Position numbers and translations under genes: made by a program | From: Sphingomonas oleivorans | GTDB taxonomy: Bacteria; Pseudomonadota; Alphaproteobacteria; Sphingomonadales; Sphingomonadaceae | Reading direction: 5' to 3' | Length of the DNA: 64,000 bases | NCBI RefSeq assembly: GCF_003050615.1 | Contig: NZ_NWBU01000009.1 | Coordinates: 248,001-312,000, forward strand | Notes under the pieces: generated by a model | Told to the model about the DNA's origin: nothing | The model's database searches: none | The model's input: the letters and a program-made list of their open reading frames with translations, nothing else | Shown: one piece after another, positions 54,488 to 63,101 of the stretch | Numbering within the stretch: position 1 is the first letter of the stretch | How the letters are laid out: each line of letters starts with the position of its first letter

Positions 54488-57115
54488 GTGGCCACCGCAT
54501 TCCCGATCGACGCGCCCTCCGCCGTTTCCACCGCCAATTTCGTCAATATCGGCGAGCGGACCAACGTGACCGGATCGGCGCGGTTCAAGAAGCTGATCAT
54601 GGCGGGCGATTATGCCAGCGCGGTCGAGGTCGCGCGCCAGCAGGTCGAGAATGGCGCGCAGGTGGTCGACGTCAATATGGATGAGGGGCTGCTCGACGCC
54701 GAGATGGCGATGACCAGCTTCCTCAAGCTGATCGCCGCCGAGCCCGATATCGCGCGCGTGCCCGTGATGATCGACAGCTCCAAATGGAGCGTGATCGAGG
54801 CGGGGCTGAAATGCGTGTCCGGAAAGCCGATCGTCAATTCGATCAGCCTGAAGGAAGGCGAAGCCGAATTCCTGAAATATGCCCGTAAGGTGATGGCCTA
54901 TGGCGCGGCGGTCGTCGTCATGGCGTTCGACGAGACGGGCCAGGCGGACACGAAGGAGCGCAAGGTCGAGATTTGCGGACGCGCCTATGATCTGCTCGTC
55001 GGCATCGGCTTCCTGCCTGAGGACATCATCTTCGATCCCAATATCTTCGCGGTCGCGACGGGCATAGACGAGCATCGGCGCTATGCGATCGACTTCATCG
55101 AGGCATGCCGCGAGATAAAGCTGCGCTGCCCGCATGCGCATATTTCGGGTGGTGTCTCGAACCTCTCCTTCTCCTTCCGCGGCAATGAGCCGGTGCGGCG
55201 CGCGATGCACAGTGTGTTCCTCTATCACGCCATCCGGGCGGGGCTGGACATGGGCATCGTCAATGCCGGCCAGCTCGACGTCTATGACGCGATCGACCCG
55301 GAGCTGCGCGAGGCGTGCGAAGACGTCATCTGGGACAGGCGCGAGGATGCGACCGAGCGGCTGATCGCGCTTGCCGAGCAGTTTCGCGGCAAGGATGCGG
55401 CGGCCGAGAAGGCGGCGGAGGAATGGCGCGGCTGGGATGTCGTCAAGCGGCTCGAACATGCGCTGGTGAAGGGCATCGACGCCTATGTCGTCGAGGATAC
55501 CGAAGAGGCGCGGCAGAATTTCGCGCGGCCGATCGAGGTGATCGAAGGGCCGCTGATGGACGGCATGAACGTCGTCGGCGACCTGTTCGGATCGGGCAAG
55601 ATGTTCCTGCCGCAGGTCGTGAAATCCGCGCGCGTGATGAAGAAGGCGGTGGCGCATCTCCTGCCCTTCATCGAGGCGGAGAAGGTGCAGGGGCAGCGCG
55701 CCAAGGGCCGGATCATCATGGCGACCGTGAAGGGCGACGTGCATGATATCGGCAAGAATATCGTCGGCGTCGTGCTCCAGTGCAACGGCTATGAGGTGAT
55801 CGATCTCGGCGTGATGGTGTCGTGGATGGACATCCTCAAATCCGCGAAGGAGAATGATGCGGACATGATCGGCCTGTCCGGCCTCATCACCCCCTCGCTC
55901 GACGAGATGGTGACGGTCGCGCAGGAGATGGACCGTGCGAAGATGGCGATGCCGCTGCTGATCGGCGGGGCCACGACCTCCAAGGTGCATACCGCGCTCC
56001 GCATCGCGCCGGCCTATGAGGGGCCGGTGGTGCATGTGCTCGATGCCTCGCGCGCCGTGGGCGTCGCTTCCACGCTGATGTCCGATACGCAGCGCGATGC
56101 CTTCGTCGAGAAGACCGCCGCCGATTATGCGGCGGTGCGCCTCGCGCGCGAGGGCAAGGGGCAGAATGAGCTGGCGACGATCGAGGAGGCGCGCGCCAAC
56201 GCCTTCCCGCTCGACGAGGCGCAGAAGGCGCCCGCGCCGAAGCGGCCGGGCGTGCATGTCTATGGGGATTGGCCGCTCGAGGATCTGCGCGACTATATAG
56301 ACTGGACGCCCTTCTTCCGTGCCTGGGAGCTGGCGGGAAATTACCCGGCCATCCTCGACGACGAGATTGTGGGCGAGAGTGCGCGCAGCCTGTTCGCGGA
56401 TGCCGAGGCGATGCTCGACCGGATCATCGCCGAGAAATGGCTGACGGCCAAGGGCGTGGCGGCGCTTTGGCCCTGTCGGCGCGTGGGCGACGATATCCTT
56501 GTTCACACGGAGGATGGGGAAATCACGCTGCCGATGCTGCGCCAGCAGATCAGGAAGCGCGAGGGGCGGGCCAATATGTGCCTGGCCGACTTCATCTCGT
56601 CCGATGGCGACTGGATCGGCGGCTTCGCGGTGACGGCGGGGCATGGCATCGAAGCGCATCTCGCCCGCTTCAAGGCGGAGACGGACGATTATTCCGATAT
56701 CCTGCTGAAGGCGCTCGCCGATCGCCTGGCCGAAGCCTTTGCCGAGCGGCTGCATGCGCATGTGCGCACCGAGCTATGGGGCTATGCGGAAGGCGAGCAG
56801 CTCACCAACGAGGCGCTGATCAAGGAGCAGTATCGCGGCATCCGGCCCGCGCCGGGCTATCCCGCCTGCCCGGACCACAGCCTGAAGCCGATCCTGTTCG
56901 ATCTTCTGAAGGCGACCGATGCGACGGGGATCACGCTGACGGAGAGCTTCGCCATGCTGCCCACGGCGGCGGTGTCCGGCTTCTATTTCGGCCATCCCGA
57001 CAGCCAATATTTCGGCGTGGCGCGGGTGGGACGCGATCAGCTCGACGATTATGCCGCGCGGCGCGGCGTCGATCTGGAGACGGCGGAGCGCTGGCTCAGG
57101 CCCAATCTCGATTGA
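54488..57115 (+). CDS. metH: Methionine synthase, folate-, cobalamin- and activation-domain polypeptide
   Basis: An 875-residue protein with the remaining MetH modules. Pterin-binding domain: [44 protein letters not shown]. Cobalamin cap and binding domain: the His ligand in [20 protein letters not shown], then [13 protein letters not shown]. AdoMet activation domain: the C-terminal region [13 protein letters not shown] and [16 protein letters not shown]. The start is a GTG at 54488. It works with the 352-residue protein to make methionine from homocysteine and 5-methyl-THF. Confidence 0.94.
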   Translation: MATAFPIDAPSAVSTANFVNIGERTNVTGSARFKKLIMAGDYASAVEVARQQVENGAQVVDVNMDEGLLDAEMAMTSFLKLIAAEPDIARVPVMIDSSKWSVIEAGLKCVSGKPIVNSISLKEGEAEFLKYARKVMAYGAAVVVMAFDETGQADTKERKVEICGRAYDLLVGIGFLPEDIIFDPNIFAVATGIDEHRRYAIDFIEACREIKLRCPHAHISGGVSNLSFSFRGNEPVRRAMHSVFLYHAIRAGLDMGIVNAGQLDVYDAIDPELREACEDVIWDRREDATERLIALAEQFRGKDAAAEKAAEEWRGWDVVKRLEHALVKGIDAYVVEDTEEARQNFARPIEVIEGPLMDGMNVVGDLFGSGKMFLPQVVKSARVMKKAVAHLLPFIEAEKVQGQRAKGRIIMATVKGDVHDIGKNIVGVVLQCNGYEVIDLGVMVSWMDILKSAKENDADMIGLSGLITPSLDEMVTVAQEMDRAKMAMPLLIGGATTSKVHTALRIAPAYEGPVVHVLDASRAVGVASTLMSDTQRDAFVEKTAADYAAVRLAREGKGQNELATIEEARANAFPLDEAQKAPAPKRPGVHVYGDWPLEDLRDYIDWTPFFRAWELAGNYPAILDDEIVGESARSLFADAEAMLDRIIAEKWLTAKGVAALWPCRRVGDDILVHTEDGEITLPMLRQQIRKREGRANMCLADFISSDGDWIGGFAVTAGHGIEAHLARFKAETDDYSDILLKALADRLAEAFAERLHAHVRTELWGYAEGEQLTNEALIKEQYRGIRPAPGYPACPDHSLKPILFDLLKATDATGITLTESFAMLPTAAVSGFYFGHPDSQYFGVARVGRDQLDDYAARRGVDLETAERWLRPNLD

Positions 57116-57121
57116 GCGATG

Positions 57122-57147
57122 CCCCTCCCCGCATGGGCGGGGAGGGG
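57122..57147. terminator. Hairpin at the end of the methionine operon
   Basis: CCCCTCCCCGC pairs perfectly with GCGGGGAGGGG around ATGG. It lies between convergent metH and phosphatase genes. No T-run on the plus side; sequence resembles family B hairpins. Confidence 0.5.
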
Positions 57148-57154
57148 ATGATCG

Positions 57155-58777
57155 TCATTTGGCCGGGCAGGTGCCGGCCTCGCCCGGATCGAGATCGAGG
57201 CAGCGGCCGTCAATCTGATCCTTCGGCACGTCGAGGCCGATCAGTGCGGCGAGCGTCGGCAGGATATCGACCGTTTCGACCGACAACGGCTGTTCGAACG
57301 ACGTCGCGCCGGGCCGCAGGAACAGGATCGGCACGCGGCGATCATAGGCCCAGGGGCTGCCATGGGTGGCGACATAGCCCTTGGACGGATCGGAGATCGG
57401 CGTGACATGCGGCTTCAGGATCACGATCAGGTCGCCCGATCGTTCGGGATCGAAGCTGGCGCGGACGCGCTCGCGCACCGACCATTCCTCCACCGGAGGC
57501 TGGGGATCGGGCATGCGGCGCAGCTCCTCGGCGGTGAAGACCGCCTCCACCTGCGGATGGGCGAGCAGCTTGGCGCGTGCGGCGGACAGGATGCGCGGCC
57601 GATCGACGGCATCGATGTCGCGCGCGAGATACCAGTCGCCGAACGGCCCGTCACCGAGCAACAGCTTCCTGTCGCCGAAGCCGAGATCGGCAGCGAGCGC
57701 CTTGCCGAACGTCCCGGGAGACAGCGCCGGATCGGCGCGCTGGGCATCCCCGAAGGCGCGGCGCAGGTTGCGCTCGGGCAGGTCATGCCCGCCATGGTCG
57801 GCGGTCAGCACCACCGCATAGGGCACGCCCGAGCCGTCGAGCGCGGCGAGGATGCGGCCGACCGTCGCGTCGAGCGCCATCATCTGCGCGCACATCTCGG
57901 CGCCCTCCACGCCGAAGCCGTGGCCGACATAATCGGTTGCGGACAGGCCGATGGTGAGGAGATCGGGGGCGGGGCCCTGGCCCAGCTTCATATCCTTGAG
58001 GAGGCCGATGGCGAGGTCCGCCGTGGCGGCGTCGAACTCGCCGGCGGCGCGGAAGCCGCGGAAATCCTCCGCCGCGCGATCGGCCAGAACGCCCACCTCG
58101 CGCCCGCCGACGGGCACCGCGACGGAGCGCGAGCGGCAGACCGGCGGCAGCTTGGCGACCGCCGGCCGGGCGATCAGCGCGGCAAGCCGGGCGTTGGTCA
58201 GCGAGACGATCGCGGGCGGCGGACCCTTGTGATCGGCGAGGGTGACGAAGCTCTTGCCGCCCCAGAACCAGATCTGGTCGGTCGCATGGCCGCCCATCAT
58301 GATCGCCGCGCGATCCTTGCCCGCGACCGAGACGACGCGCGAGCGGGCATCGGCCGACTTCATCCGGTCGCCGAGCGTCGGCACCTTCAGATGGAGGGTG
58401 GAGGGGACATAATTGTCATGATCGCTGCCGGGCGCCGTCGGATCCTCGGCGCAATAGACATTCTTGTCCGCGCGGGCGACGCTCTGGTCGATCCAGTTAT
58501 TGGCGATGATGCCGGTGCGGGCGGGATGCGATCCGGTGAGGATCGTCGAATGGCCCGGGCAGGTCTCCGTCGCGGCATGGCTCTGATAGCCCGACGGGAA
58601 GACGGCGCCGGAGGCCAGCCGTTTCATGCCGCCGGTGAAGATCTGCCGATATTCGGCGAAGAGATCGGCGGAGAATTGATCGACCGAGATGGCGACGATC
58701 AGCTTCGGCGGAGGCGGTGCGGCCGGCGCGGCCGTGGCGGAAAGAAGGGCGGCGAGACTTACGAATAGTCGTTTCAA
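57155..58777 (-). CDS. PafA-like alkaline phosphatase family protein
   Basis: A 540-residue secreted phosphatase. Signal peptide to about residue 21. The alkaline phosphatase superfamily metal sites are visible: SVDQF, the nucleophile Thr72 in TETCPGHSTIL, Asn in GIIANNWID, the pair K154/R156 in AGKDRAAIMMGGH that mark PafA-type phosphomonoesterases, SATDYVGHGFG and TADHGGHDLPE, ending with VATHGSPWAYDRRVPILF. It releases phosphate from monoesters in the periplasm. It is divergent from the DsbD-like gene. Confidence 0.9.
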   Translation of the reverse strand: MKRLFVSLAALLSATAAPAAPPPPKLIVAISVDQFSADLFAEYRQIFTGGMKRLASGAVFPSGYQSHAATETCPGHSTILTGSHPARTGIIANNWIDQSVARADKNVYCAEDPTAPGSDHDNYVPSTLHLKVPTLGDRMKSADARSRVVSVAGKDRAAIMMGGHATDQIWFWGGKSFVTLADHKGPPPAIVSLTNARLAALIARPAVAKLPPVCRSRSVAVPVGGREVGVLADRAAEDFRGFRAAGEFDAATADLAIGLLKDMKLGQGPAPDLLTIGLSATDYVGHGFGVEGAEMCAQMMALDATVGRILAALDGSGVPYAVVLTADHGGHDLPERNLRRAFGDAQRADPALSPGTFGKALAADLGFGDRKLLLGDGPFGDWYLARDIDAVDRPRILSAARAKLLAHPQVEAVFTAEELRRMPDPQPPVEEWSVRERVRASFDPERSGDLIVILKPHVTPISDPSKGYVATHGSPWAYDRRVPILFLRPGATSFEQPLSVETVDILPTLAALIGLDVPKDQIDGRCLDLDPGEAGTCPAK

Positions 58778-58849
58778 AACTGTTCCCCGGTTGATCGCGC
58801 TTTTGCCGCATTATGTTATAGCGGCCCCGAAATCACGTGCGGAGTGACG

Positions 58850-60928
58850 ATGAACGGCCTCGGTTTCCGGTTAATGACGTTGTGGCTGGCCTTGGCGGCG
58901 CTGCTGGCGCCCATGGTGGCGCGCGCGCAGGCGGAGCCGCATCTCAAGTCGAGGCTGGTGGCGGAAAGCAGCGCGCCCAAGGCGGGGACGACGATCACGC
59001 TCGCGCTGCTGATGCGGCCCGATCCGACATGGCATGGCTATTGGAAGAATCCGGGCGATTCGGGCGTCGAGACGAATATCGAATGGACCGCGCCGCCGGG
59101 CGTGACGATCGGCCCGATCCAATATCCCGTGCCGCAGACGCTGCTGATCTCGGGCCTGATGAACTATGTCTATGAAGGGCCCTATACGCAGTTGATGGAG
59201 CTGACGCTGCCGGCGGGGCTGGCGCCGGGCACGAAGCTGCCCATCCGGGGCAAGGCGGACTGGCTGGTCTGCACGTCCGAAATCTGCGTGCCCGAGACGG
59301 CGGAGCTTGCGATCGATCTGGTGGTGGGCGACGGCGCGGTGGACGCCGCGACGCGCGCCGAGTTCGACCGTTATCGCGCCGCGCTGCCCAAGCCCTTGGG
59401 TTCGGAGGCCAAGTTCGCGGTCGCGGGGAGCAGCTTTCGCCTGGGCGTGCCGCTGCCGGCCGCGGCGGCGGTAAGCCAGGCCTATTTCTTCCCGCTGACC
59501 GATGGCGTGATCGACTATGCCGCGCCGCAGACGGTGACGCGCGACGGCGACCTGCTGGTGATCGAGACCAAGGCACGCGAGGGCGAGGCGGCACCCGCGA
59601 AGATCGAGGGACTGCTGAAGCTCGGCGAGCATAATGGGCTGATGTTGACGGCGGTGTCGGGTACGGTGCCCGCGGGCGGCACGCCGCTAGCCAAGGCGGG
59701 CGAGGCAGCTGGGGCCGGGGAAGAGGGCGATGCGGCAACGCTGCTGCTCGCGCTCGGCGGCGCGATATTGGGCGGATTGCTGCTCAACATCATGCCCTGT
59801 GTCTTTCCGATCCTGAGCCTGAAGGCGTTGAGCCTCGCCCGGTCGGGTGAGTCCGAGGCTTCGGCGCGCAAGGAGGCGCTCGCCTATACAGCGGGCGTGG
59901 TGCTGGTCTGCGCGGCGCTGGGCGCGATCCTGCTGGTGTTGCGCGCGGGCGGCAATGTAGCGGGCTGGGCCTTCCAGCTTCAGGATCCGCGCGTGATCCT
60001 CTTCCTCCTCCTGCTGGTGGCGGCGATCGGGCTCAATCTCGCCGGGCTGTTCGAGCTGCCGGTGATTTCGGGAGGCGACAGCCTTGCCTCCTCCGGCGGT
60101 ATGGGCGGTGCCTTCTGGACGGGCGCGCTGGCGGCCTTCGTCGCGACGCCCTGCACCGGGCCTTTCATGGGCGCGGCGCTGGGGGCGGCGCTCGTTCTGC
60201 CGCCGGCGGGCGCGATGGCGGTATTCGCGGGGCTGGGGCTGGGTCTTGCCTTGCCTTTCCTCGCCTTGGGTTTCGTGCCCGCGTTGCGGCGCAAGCTGCC
60301 CAGGCCGGGGGCGTGGATGGATAAGCTGCGGCGCATCCTTGCCGTTCCGATGTTCGCGACGGCGCTGGGCCTTGCCTGGATTCTCGGGCGGCAGGCGGGC
60401 GTGGACGGTATGACGCTGGGGCTGGGTGCCGCACTACTGATCGGGCTGGCGCTCTGGTGGGTCGGGCGGCGGCAGGCGCGCGGCGCGGGGGCCGCATGGT
60501 GGCCGCTCGTGCCGGCGGCGGCGGCGGCGATCGCGCTGCTGGTCGTGGTGCCGCGCGAGCCGGCGATCGCATCCGCCAAGACGGAAAGCGCGCTCAGCGC
60601 CGAGCCGTTCAGCGAGGCGCGGCTGGCGGCGCTCCGCAGCGAGGGTAGGCCGATCTTCGTCTATTTCACGGCAGACTGGTGCCTGACCTGCAAGGTGAAC
60701 GAGAAGGCTGCGATCGAGCGCGCCGAGGTCGCCGACGCGTTCAAGGCGAGAAAGGTGGCGGTGCTGGTGGGCGACTGGACGCGCGGCGACGCGACGATCG
60801 GCCGTTTCCTCGCGACGCATGGCCGGTCGGGTGTGCCGCTCTATCTCTTCTATCCGGCCGGCGGCGGCGAGCCGACCGTGCTGCCGCAGGTGCTGACGCC
60901 GGGGACGCTCACCGCGCTCGGCGCCTGA
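58850..60928 (+). CDS. DsbD-like thiol:disulfide reductase (ScsB/DsbD family)
   Basis: A 692-residue protein: signal peptide, an N-terminal periplasmic domain with CTSEICVPE, a transmembrane DsbD core with paired cysteines in NIMPCVFPILSLK and VATPCTGPFMG, and a C-terminal thioredoxin domain with CLTC in FTADWCLTCKVNE. It moves electrons from cytoplasmic thioredoxin to the periplasm, probably for cytochrome maturation or oxidative defence. ATG at 58850 has GGAGTG just upstream; GTG two codons earlier is possible. A redoxin gene follows. Confidence 0.9.
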   Translation: MNGLGFRLMTLWLALAALLAPMVARAQAEPHLKSRLVAESSAPKAGTTITLALLMRPDPTWHGYWKNPGDSGVETNIEWTAPPGVTIGPIQYPVPQTLLISGLMNYVYEGPYTQLMELTLPAGLAPGTKLPIRGKADWLVCTSEICVPETAELAIDLVVGDGAVDAATRAEFDRYRAALPKPLGSEAKFAVAGSSFRLGVPLPAAAAVSQAYFFPLTDGVIDYAAPQTVTRDGDLLVIETKAREGEAAPAKIEGLLKLGEHNGLMLTAVSGTVPAGGTPLAKAGEAAGAGEEGDAATLLLALGGAILGGLLLNIMPCVFPILSLKALSLARSGESEASARKEALAYTAGVVLVCAALGAILLVLRAGGNVAGWAFQLQDPRVILFLLLLVAAIGLNLAGLFELPVISGGDSLASSGGMGGAFWTGALAAFVATPCTGPFMGAALGAALVLPPAGAMAVFAGLGLGLALPFLALGFVPALRRKLPRPGAWMDKLRRILAVPMFATALGLAWILGRQAGVDGMTLGLGAALLIGLALWWVGRRQARGAGAAWWPLVPAAAAAIALLVVVPREPAIASAKTESALSAEPFSEARLAALRSEGRPIFVYFTADWCLTCKVNEKAAIERAEVADAFKARKVAVLVGDWTRGDATIGRFLATHGRSGVPLYLFYPAGGGEPTVLPQVLTPGTLTALGA

Positions 60929-61024
60929 GGGCCTTGCTCGGCACAGCGTGTTTTCAGTGATTGACGTCCCGCCGATGGCCGCAGGATGATGGGTCCGGCG
61001 GGGATGGGTTTGGGAGGTGCGCCT

Positions 61025-61630
61025 ATGTCTCGCCTGTTTGCCCTCGTCACCCTGTCCGTCGCGATCGCGGCGCCGGCATCGGCCCAGCCCCGCATCGGTG
61101 CGCCCGCACCGGCCTTCAGCGGGGTCGATTCCAATGGCAGGCCGGTGAAGCTGGCCGATTATCGCGGCCGGACGGTCGTGCTCGAATGGAATAATCCGGG
61201 CTGTCCTTTCGTGCAGAAACATTATCGCAGCGGGAATATGCAGAAGACGCAGGCCCGCGCGCGGCAGGACGGCGCAGTGTGGCTCAGCGTCAATTCCGGG
61301 GCATCGGGCAAGCAGGGCCATATGACGGGGGCCGCGGCCAATGGCTTCGTGAAGGCGCAAAAGGCGCAGCCGACCGCCTATCTGCTCGATCCTTCGGGCG
61401 CGATCGGCAGGGCCTATGCCGCCAAGACCACGCCCGAAATCTATGTGATCGATGCGAAAGGCATCCTCGTCTACCAGGGCGCGATCGATGATCGGCCCAC
61501 TGCCGATCCCGCCGACATAGCGGGCGCGCGCAACCATGTGCTGGCGGCGCTGGCGGAAGTGAAGGCAGGCAAGCAGGTCTCCGTCGCCCAGACGCGCAGC
61601 TATGGCTGCTCGGTCAAATATGCCTCCTGA
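61025..61630 (+). CDS. Secreted redoxin / thioredoxin-like protein
   Basis: A 201-residue protein with a signal peptide (cleavage near PASA, residue 20). The AhpC/TSA-type domain has PRIGAPAPAFSGVDSNG at the start and a single active Cys60 in EWNNPGCPFVQKHY. It lacks the second Cys of CxxC. GGGAGG precedes the ATG. It sits 97 bases after the DsbD-like gene, so it is a likely electron acceptor or peroxiredoxin partner. Convergent with astD. Confidence 0.8.
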   Translation: MSRLFALVTLSVAIAAPASAQPRIGAPAPAFSGVDSNGRPVKLADYRGRTVVLEWNNPGCPFVQKHYRSGNMQKTQARARQDGAVWLSVNSGASGKQGHMTGAAANGFVKAQKAQPTAYLLDPSGAIGRAYAAKTTPEIYVIDAKGILVYQGAIDDRPTADPADIAGARNHVLAALAEVKAGKQVSVAQTRSYGCSVKYAS

Positions 61631-61640
61631 ACGGGCGTGA

Positions 61641-63101
61641 TCAGCTGGTGGCAAGGCCCCTGATGCTATCGCTCTGGTCCACCACCTTGGCCGCCTCGAA
61701 ACTGGCAACGGGATAGGCGCAATAATCGGCGGCATAATAAGCGCTCGGCCGATGATTGCCCGATGCGCCTATGCCGCCGAAGGGCATGTTCGATGCAGCG
61801 CCCGTAGTCGGCCGATTGCGATTCACCACGCCCGCGCGGGAGCGGTCGAGGAAGCGGTGCCAGAGCGCGTCATCGTCGCTGATCAGCCCGGCGGACAGGC
61901 CGAAGGCGGTCGCATTGGCGGCCTCGATCGCCGCATCGAAGCCGGGAACGCGGATGATCTGCAGCACCGGCGCGAAGATTTCGGCATCGGGCGCGGCGAT
62001 TCCGGTCACGTCGATCAGCGCGGGCGTGACGAAGGCGGAGCGCTTCCCCTCCGGTCGCAGCAGCGGGCGGATGCTGCGCGCGCCGGCCGCGACGAGGCGA
62101 TCGACCGCGCCATGCGCCTGTGCCGCCGCGGCATCGGAGATGAGCGGGCCCATGAAGGATTCCGGCGCCTCGTTCCAGGCGCCGATGCGGAGGCGATCCG
62201 CCAGCGCCGCCACTGCCTCGACGATCGCATCGCCGCTAGCGCCTTCCGGCACGATCAGACGGCGCGCGCAGGAGCAGCGCTGGCCGGTGGTGACGAAGGC
62301 CGACTGGGCGATGATCGAGGCGGCGGGTTCGGCGGGCGTATCCCAGGCGATAAGCGGATTGTTGCCGCCCAGCTCCAGCGCGAGGATCACCTGCGGCCGA
62401 TCGGCAAAGACGCGGCGGAAATGCGCGCCGGCCGCAGCCGAGCCGGTGAAGAGCAGCCCATCGATATGCGTTTCGATCAGGGCGGCGCCGGTGTCGCGCC
62501 CGCCCTGGACGAGATTGAACACGCCGGCCGGCAATCCTGCCCCCGCCCATGCCTCGGCCATGAGCTGGCCGACCAGCGGGGTGAGCTCGGACGGCTTGAA
62601 GACGATCGTGTCGCCCGCCAGCAGCGCCGGCACGATATGGCCGTTGGGCAGATGACCCGGGAAATTATAGGGGCCGAGCACCGCCATCACGCCATGCGGG
62701 CGATGGCGCAACACCGCGCTGCCGAAGGCGAGGGCCGCCTCGCGCGTGCCGGCGCGCTCCGCCTGCGCGGCGATCGACACCTCGACCTTGGCGATCATCG
62801 AGCCGATCTCGGCCTCGCTCTCCCACAGCGCCTTGCCCGTCTCGCGCGATATGGCCTCGGCAAGCATGGAGCGGCGCTCGCCGAGCACGCCGGCGAAGCG
62901 GCGCACGGCGGCGATGCGCTCGTCGAGCGGCGTATCGGCCCAGCCGCGAAAGGCGGCGCGGGCCGCCGCGACGGCGGCCGCGACATCGGCGGGGGAGGCC
63001 GATGCTTCCTCCCAGATCGTCTCGCCCGTCGCAGGATCGATGGAGGCGAACGGTGCTCCGCTGCCGGCGCGCCAGCGTCCATCAATATAGAGCCCGCTCA
63101 T
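61641..63101 (-). CDS. astD: N-succinylglutamate 5-semialdehyde dehydrogenase
   Basis: A 486-residue aldehyde dehydrogenase of the arginine succinyltransferase (AST) pathway, oxidising succinylglutamate semialdehyde to succinylglutamate. VLGPYNFPGHLPNGHIVPAL, FKPSELTPLVGQLMAEAW, FTGSAAAG, catalytic Glu in ALELGGNNPLI and Cys in TTGQRCSCARRLIVP are typical of AstD. Its ATG overlaps the preceding DUF1338 gene by 4 bases. Other ast genes must lie upstream, beyond the window. Confidence 0.9.
   Translation of the reverse strand: MSGLYIDGRWRAGSGAPFASIDPATGETIWEEASASPADVAAAVAAARAAFRGWADTPLDERIAAVRRFAGVLGERRSMLAEAISRETGKALWESEAEIGSMIAKVEVSIAAQAERAGTREAALAFGSAVLRHRPHGVMAVLGPYNFPGHLPNGHIVPALLAGDTIVFKPSELTPLVGQLMAEAWAGAGLPAGVFNLVQGGRDTGAALIETHIDGLLFTGSAAAGAHFRRVFADRPQVILALELGGNNPLIAWDTPAEPAASIIAQSAFVTTGQRCSCARRLIVPEGASGDAIVEAVAALADRLRIGAWNEAPESFMGPLISDAAAAQAHGAVDRLVAAGARSIRPLLRPEGKRSAFVTPALIDVTGIAAPDAEIFAPVLQIIRVPGFDAAIEAANATAFGLSAGLISDDDALWHRFLDRSRAGVVNRNRPTTGAASNMPFGGIGASGNHRPSAYYAADYCAYPVASFEAAKVVDQSDSIRGLATS

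Noticed and set aside
54419..56761. 780-codon reverse open frame opposite metH
   Set aside because: Antisense shadow; composition typical of such frames and no ribosome site.
53364..57115. Sequencing frameshift in metH
   Set aside because: Each half has its own start, complete domains and a normal stop, and 65 bases of non-coding repeat sequence separate them.
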